From Cytophagaceae bacterium (GTDB lineage Bacteria; Bacteroidota; Bacteroidia; Cytophagales; Flexibacteraceae): a stretch of 64,000 bases of DNA. Shown here one piece after another: positions 61,698 to 64,000 of the stretch. Location: NCBI GenBank assembly GCA_947458545.1, contig CANGYH010000001.1, forward strand, positions 992,001 through 1,056,000, in the 5' to 3' direction. Every line of letters starts with the position of its first letter. The stretch's first letter is position 1. The translations under genes were made by a program, and so were the position numbers. The notes beneath the pieces are model-generated. The model did no database searches, was not told the origin of the DNA, and worked only from the letters and a program-made list of their open reading frames with translations.

Positions 61698-64000
61698 CGA
61701 ACTTGCACTACGCCGCCTTTGGCTATGGCTTGGAATTGGGGTAGGTACATAGCCTCTGCTACAATGGCAGGCTTTGCAAAAGTGCCGCGATAGGCAGCCG
61801 TCAGCCTTGTACGGAAGGTGATTTGCTTGCCCGCTGCCAGGCTGAAAAAGCGGTGGACGCGATCGTCTCGGATGTCCTCATAATCTAGGCCTGGCAATTG
61901 GATGCTGGATTGGGAGGTGGCTCCGGCGGCCAAACGATCGTTCTCAATCTCCCAACCGGCAGGGATGGGGTAGCTAAGGGCTAGTCTGTCTAGGGGCTGG
62001 CCGCTTGTATTGCGTACGGTTATCAGCGCCTCGAAGGCCTGCCCCTGCCTGAGGAGTGCCGGGTCAACCGGCTTTTGCAAGGCATCAACGTACTTTACGG
62101 TAACCTGCAGCCCATTAGCGGTGGCAGCCTCTTGCCCAGGGCCTGGTGTATAGGTTTGGGTTAGCCGCAAATAAACGGGTGCCTTGCCTTCGTTGGCAAC
62201 AGTAGGCAGAGGCCTGCCTGCGGCTACATTAACCAAGACGGCCTTTGAGGTTACAGCTTGTTGCTGGCCACCAATGCTAACACTCGCCTGGCCCTGGCCC
62301 TGCGGCAATAGCGACAAAGCCGCAAAGGCCCAGCCAAGCTCCTGGGTCGATAAGTAAGGTGAGGTACGAACTTGGTTGGCCAACGCAAGGGCAGCACCAG
62401 AGGGTTTGCCCTTTGGTTGAAGCTGCACATCTATCCAGGCCAGGATTGCTTGTGTACGTAGAGGGCTGTCGTAGTCGGCCTCATAAGGTGGTGCATCTGG
62501 TACGGGGGGCTGTAGCCGTGCTTGAGCCTGTGCCAACTGGCCCCTGCGCATGTAGGCTCCGGCCAACCAAATCTGGGCCTGCCGTGGCAGCCTGGGTTTT
62601 TGAGCAAGCCTGTTGAGGTCTGCTTCTGCGGCATGCCTGCCAAGGCAAAATAAAACGAAGGCCAAGTTGATTTGCTCGGCAGGTTTTATGGCTCCTGCTG
62701 CAGAGCGCGCTTGCTGTGAAAGGGCGCCCTGTAAACGGGGCAGCAGGGGTGAGCTTCCGTAGCCAAGCCTGTCAGCCTCTTGCAAAAACCAACAGGCATA
62801 GGCTGATGCCGCCACGTCGGGTGCGCCCTCCTTAGGCCAAAGGGAGAGCAAACCTGAGGATAAGGCAAAGTTCTGCAACTGCTTTTGGGCAACCAACACG
62901 TTGGATGCTGCCACAGCAGCCGTAGGTTTAGAGAGGGCCATTAGCTGAGGCAAGTAAAGCTGCGCCAGTGCGGCAGATACGTTTTGCTCTAAACAGCCAT
63001 ATGGATACTGCACCAGATAATCCAGCTTATCGGCCAGGCCTAGGGCAGGCAAAGCACTTACTTCTACACTAGCAGGCCCCGCAAGACCCTTGCCTGCCGG
63101 AGGGGGCCAGTTGCTACGTTGGCCTTGAGCTAGTAAGAAGTCGGTTACCTTGCGGATGGGGCGGTTGGCAGCCCGCACAGGTAGCCTGAAGATTCTACGG
63201 GCTTGCGCCCCTGCCCCTTGGGCTGTGATTTCTATTACAGCGAGGCCTGGCATAGTACCTGCTTGCAATTGCAAATCAATACGCTTGCGGCCGGCTTTGG
63301 GCGCTAAAGAGAGCCTTGCCGTTGGGCTACCCACCCAAGCCGCCGGGCCAGATACGATGCGGGCAGTAATACTTGCCTGCACTTGTTTGGGCAAAAAAGA
63401 TTCTACCTCTATGGGTAGCATAAACTTATCTCCTACACTGGCCAGCCGTGGCAGCGTGGCCTCCAAAATCAAGTCTGCACGGATGCGTGTGATGGCCTCG
63501 GCAGATGCGGCTGCGGTGGGCGTGTTTGCAATCAGCATCCACCTAATGGCACCTGGGTAAGCTGGTGCGGTCAGTTTGTGTAGGGCTTGCTGCCCTTCTG
63601 CCAGGGTGAAGGGCCCCAAAACCCGGCTGACGGCATCAACGGCGAGGTTGTTGCGTGCCTCCTCTTTGAGCGCGGCTGCCTTCACAAAGGCATCACCTCC
63701 TGTGGCTAATATGGGTGTGCCACCGAGATATCCACTGGTGAGGACATCGTCAAAATTGTCGAAACTGGCGATGGCCAGGGGTTGGCGGCCGTTGAGAACA
63801 GTGGCGGGATCTGGTGTACGGAAATTGGTGAGGTAAAGGAGACCCTCATCAACCATAGCGAGGACGTATGTCATAGGGCGGCCTTGAGCCTCCGATACAT
63901 GTACTTGTAGCTCTTGGCCTGGTTTGCCTTCTGCAGGCGCTTTAATGGCAGGCTTTAAGGCAAGTGTTTTATCCGCTACCTCAAGATGGAGCAGACCGTA
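61694..64000 (-). CDS. Bacterial alpha-2-macroglobulin family protein, N-terminus cut by window edge
   Basis: The C-terminal 768 residues of a large envelope protease-trapping protein. The frame stays open to base 64000; the Met at 63874 is internal and not a start. The thioester motif Y-G-C-L-E-Q (in YPYGCLEQNVSAAL) is intact, so it should bind attacking proteases covalently. Upstream of it lie macroglobulin beta-sandwich domains (LASVGDKFMLPIEVESFLPKQ); downstream are the helical thioester domain (SSGLLSLWPKEGAPDVAASAYACWFLQEA) and the receptor-binding-like C-terminal domain (LPGLDYEDIRDDRVHRFFSL). Full members have about 1,500-1,900 residues. Partners such as pbpC are outside the window if present. 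Confidence 0.93.
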   Translation of the reverse strand, partial: YGLLHLEVADKTLALKPAIKAPAEGKPGQELQVHVSEAQGRPMTYVLAMVDEGLLYLTNFRTPDPATVLNGRQPLAIASFDNFDDVLTSGYLGGTPILATGGDAFVKAAALKEEARNNLAVDAVSRVLGPFTLAEGQQALHKLTAPAYPGAIRWMLIANTPTAAASAEAITRIRADLILEATLPRLASVGDKFMLPIEVESFLPKQVQASITARIVSGPAAWVGSPTARLSLAPKAGRKRIDLQLQAGTMPGLAVIEITAQGAGAQARRIFRLPVRAANRPIRKVTDFLLAQGQRSNWPPPAGKGLAGPASVEVSALPALGLADKLDYLVQYPYGCLEQNVSAALAQLYLPQLMALSKPTAAVAASNVLVAQKQLQNFALSSGLLSLWPKEGAPDVAASAYACWFLQEADRLGYGSSPLLPRLQGALSQQARSAAGAIKPAEQINLAFVLFCLGRHAAEADLNRLAQKPRLPRQAQIWLAGAYMRRGQLAQAQARLQPPVPDAPPYEADYDSPLRTQAILAWIDVQLQPKGKPSGAALALANQVRTSPYLSTQELGWAFAALSLLPQGQGQASVSIGGQQQAVTSKAVLVNVAAGRPLPTVANEGKAPVYLRLTQTYTPGPGQEAATANGLQVTVKYVDALQKPVDPALLRQGQAFEALITVRNTSGQPLDRLALSYPIPAGWEIENDRLAAGATSQSSIQLPGLDYEDIRDDRVHRFFSLAAGKQITFRTRLTAAYRGTFAKPAIVAEAMYLPQFQAIAKGGVVQVR

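Noticed and set aside
1-64000. CRISPR arrays, insertion sequences, integrases or phage genes
   Set aside because: No direct-repeat array, transposase, integrase or phage structural motif was found in any frame.
1-64000. GGCAGGC/GCCTGCC seems frequent and might be an uptake or chi-like word
   Set aside because: The word follows from common Ala/Pro/Gly/Gln codons in a GC-rich genome. Only a genome-wide k-mer count against a Markov model could show enrichment, and I could not run it.

Overview
This is a 64 kb piece of a GC-rich chromosome from a member of the Bacteroidota, probably a free-living aerobe (my inference). Four things point there. Bacteroidota-type -7 promoter elements (TAnnTTTG) lie in front of many genes. 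One surface protein ends in a type IX secretion sorting domain. RpoC and MutL are of the Bacteroidota type. Several small families typical of the phylum are present (DUF1573, DUF4142, DUF6150, TIGR02757, SiaB/SiaC). I see no phage, insertion sequence, CRISPR array, rRNA or plasmid function. It reads as core chromosome with glycan and surface modules mixed in.

Layout. 1-2.4 kb is a minus-strand operon of an FkbM methyltransferase, a family 2 glycosyltransferase and an Ldh-family dehydrogenase cut by the left edge. 2.5-5.1 kb holds a GH3-family synthetase, a ChaN-like lipoprotein and tRNA-Phe(GAA). 5.3-10.8 kb holds a membrane Fe-S oxidoreductase, mutL and a methylmalonyl-CoA mutase with a short N-terminus. 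10.8-16 kb holds a small secreted protein and rpoC, which stands alone without rpoB. 16-20.2 kb holds a small membrane protein, a T9SS-sorted surface protein, a glycosyltransferase and a VOC dioxygenase. 20.3-23.5 kb holds a lone nuoN and the NAD(P)HX repair enzyme.

23.5-30.5 kb is a complete tripartite RND efflux operon (tetR-tolC-adaptor-pump) with a palindromic operator. 30.6-35 kb holds mnmH-selD (selenium modification of tRNA), facing hutG and kbl. 35-41.3 kb is a polysaccharide export and assembly cluster: GT9, Wzm, Wzt, a GT2, a GT10 fucosyltransferase-like enzyme and a GT2/GT7-type enzyme. 41.3-44.6 kb holds metK, hpf and cinA. 44.7-48.8 kb holds a DUF1573 protein, an HtrA protease, the SiaB-SiaC kinase/substrate pair and a DUF4142 lipoprotein. 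49-56.3 kb holds two small secreted proteins, prmA and a giant secreted protein of about 1,815 residues with a Lys/Glu/Pro-rich tail. 56.3-64 kb holds a persulfide dioxygenase-rhodanese, a cyclase, a YwqK/MORN-repeat protein, a Cys-rich lipoprotein, a TIGR02757 protein and an alpha-2-macroglobulin cut by the right edge.

Architecture. Transcription units are short and alternate in direction. Four of the ten convergent gene pairs interlock through a 4-nt stop-codon overlap with no hairpin between them, while five others have strong hairpins. Many genes begin with GTG or TTG very close to a predicted -7 element, suggesting short or absent 5' leaders. The observations I rate highest are the isolated rpoC, the giant secreted protein, the SiaB-SiaC pair without its phosphatase and cyclase partners, and the export/fucosyltransferase cluster.
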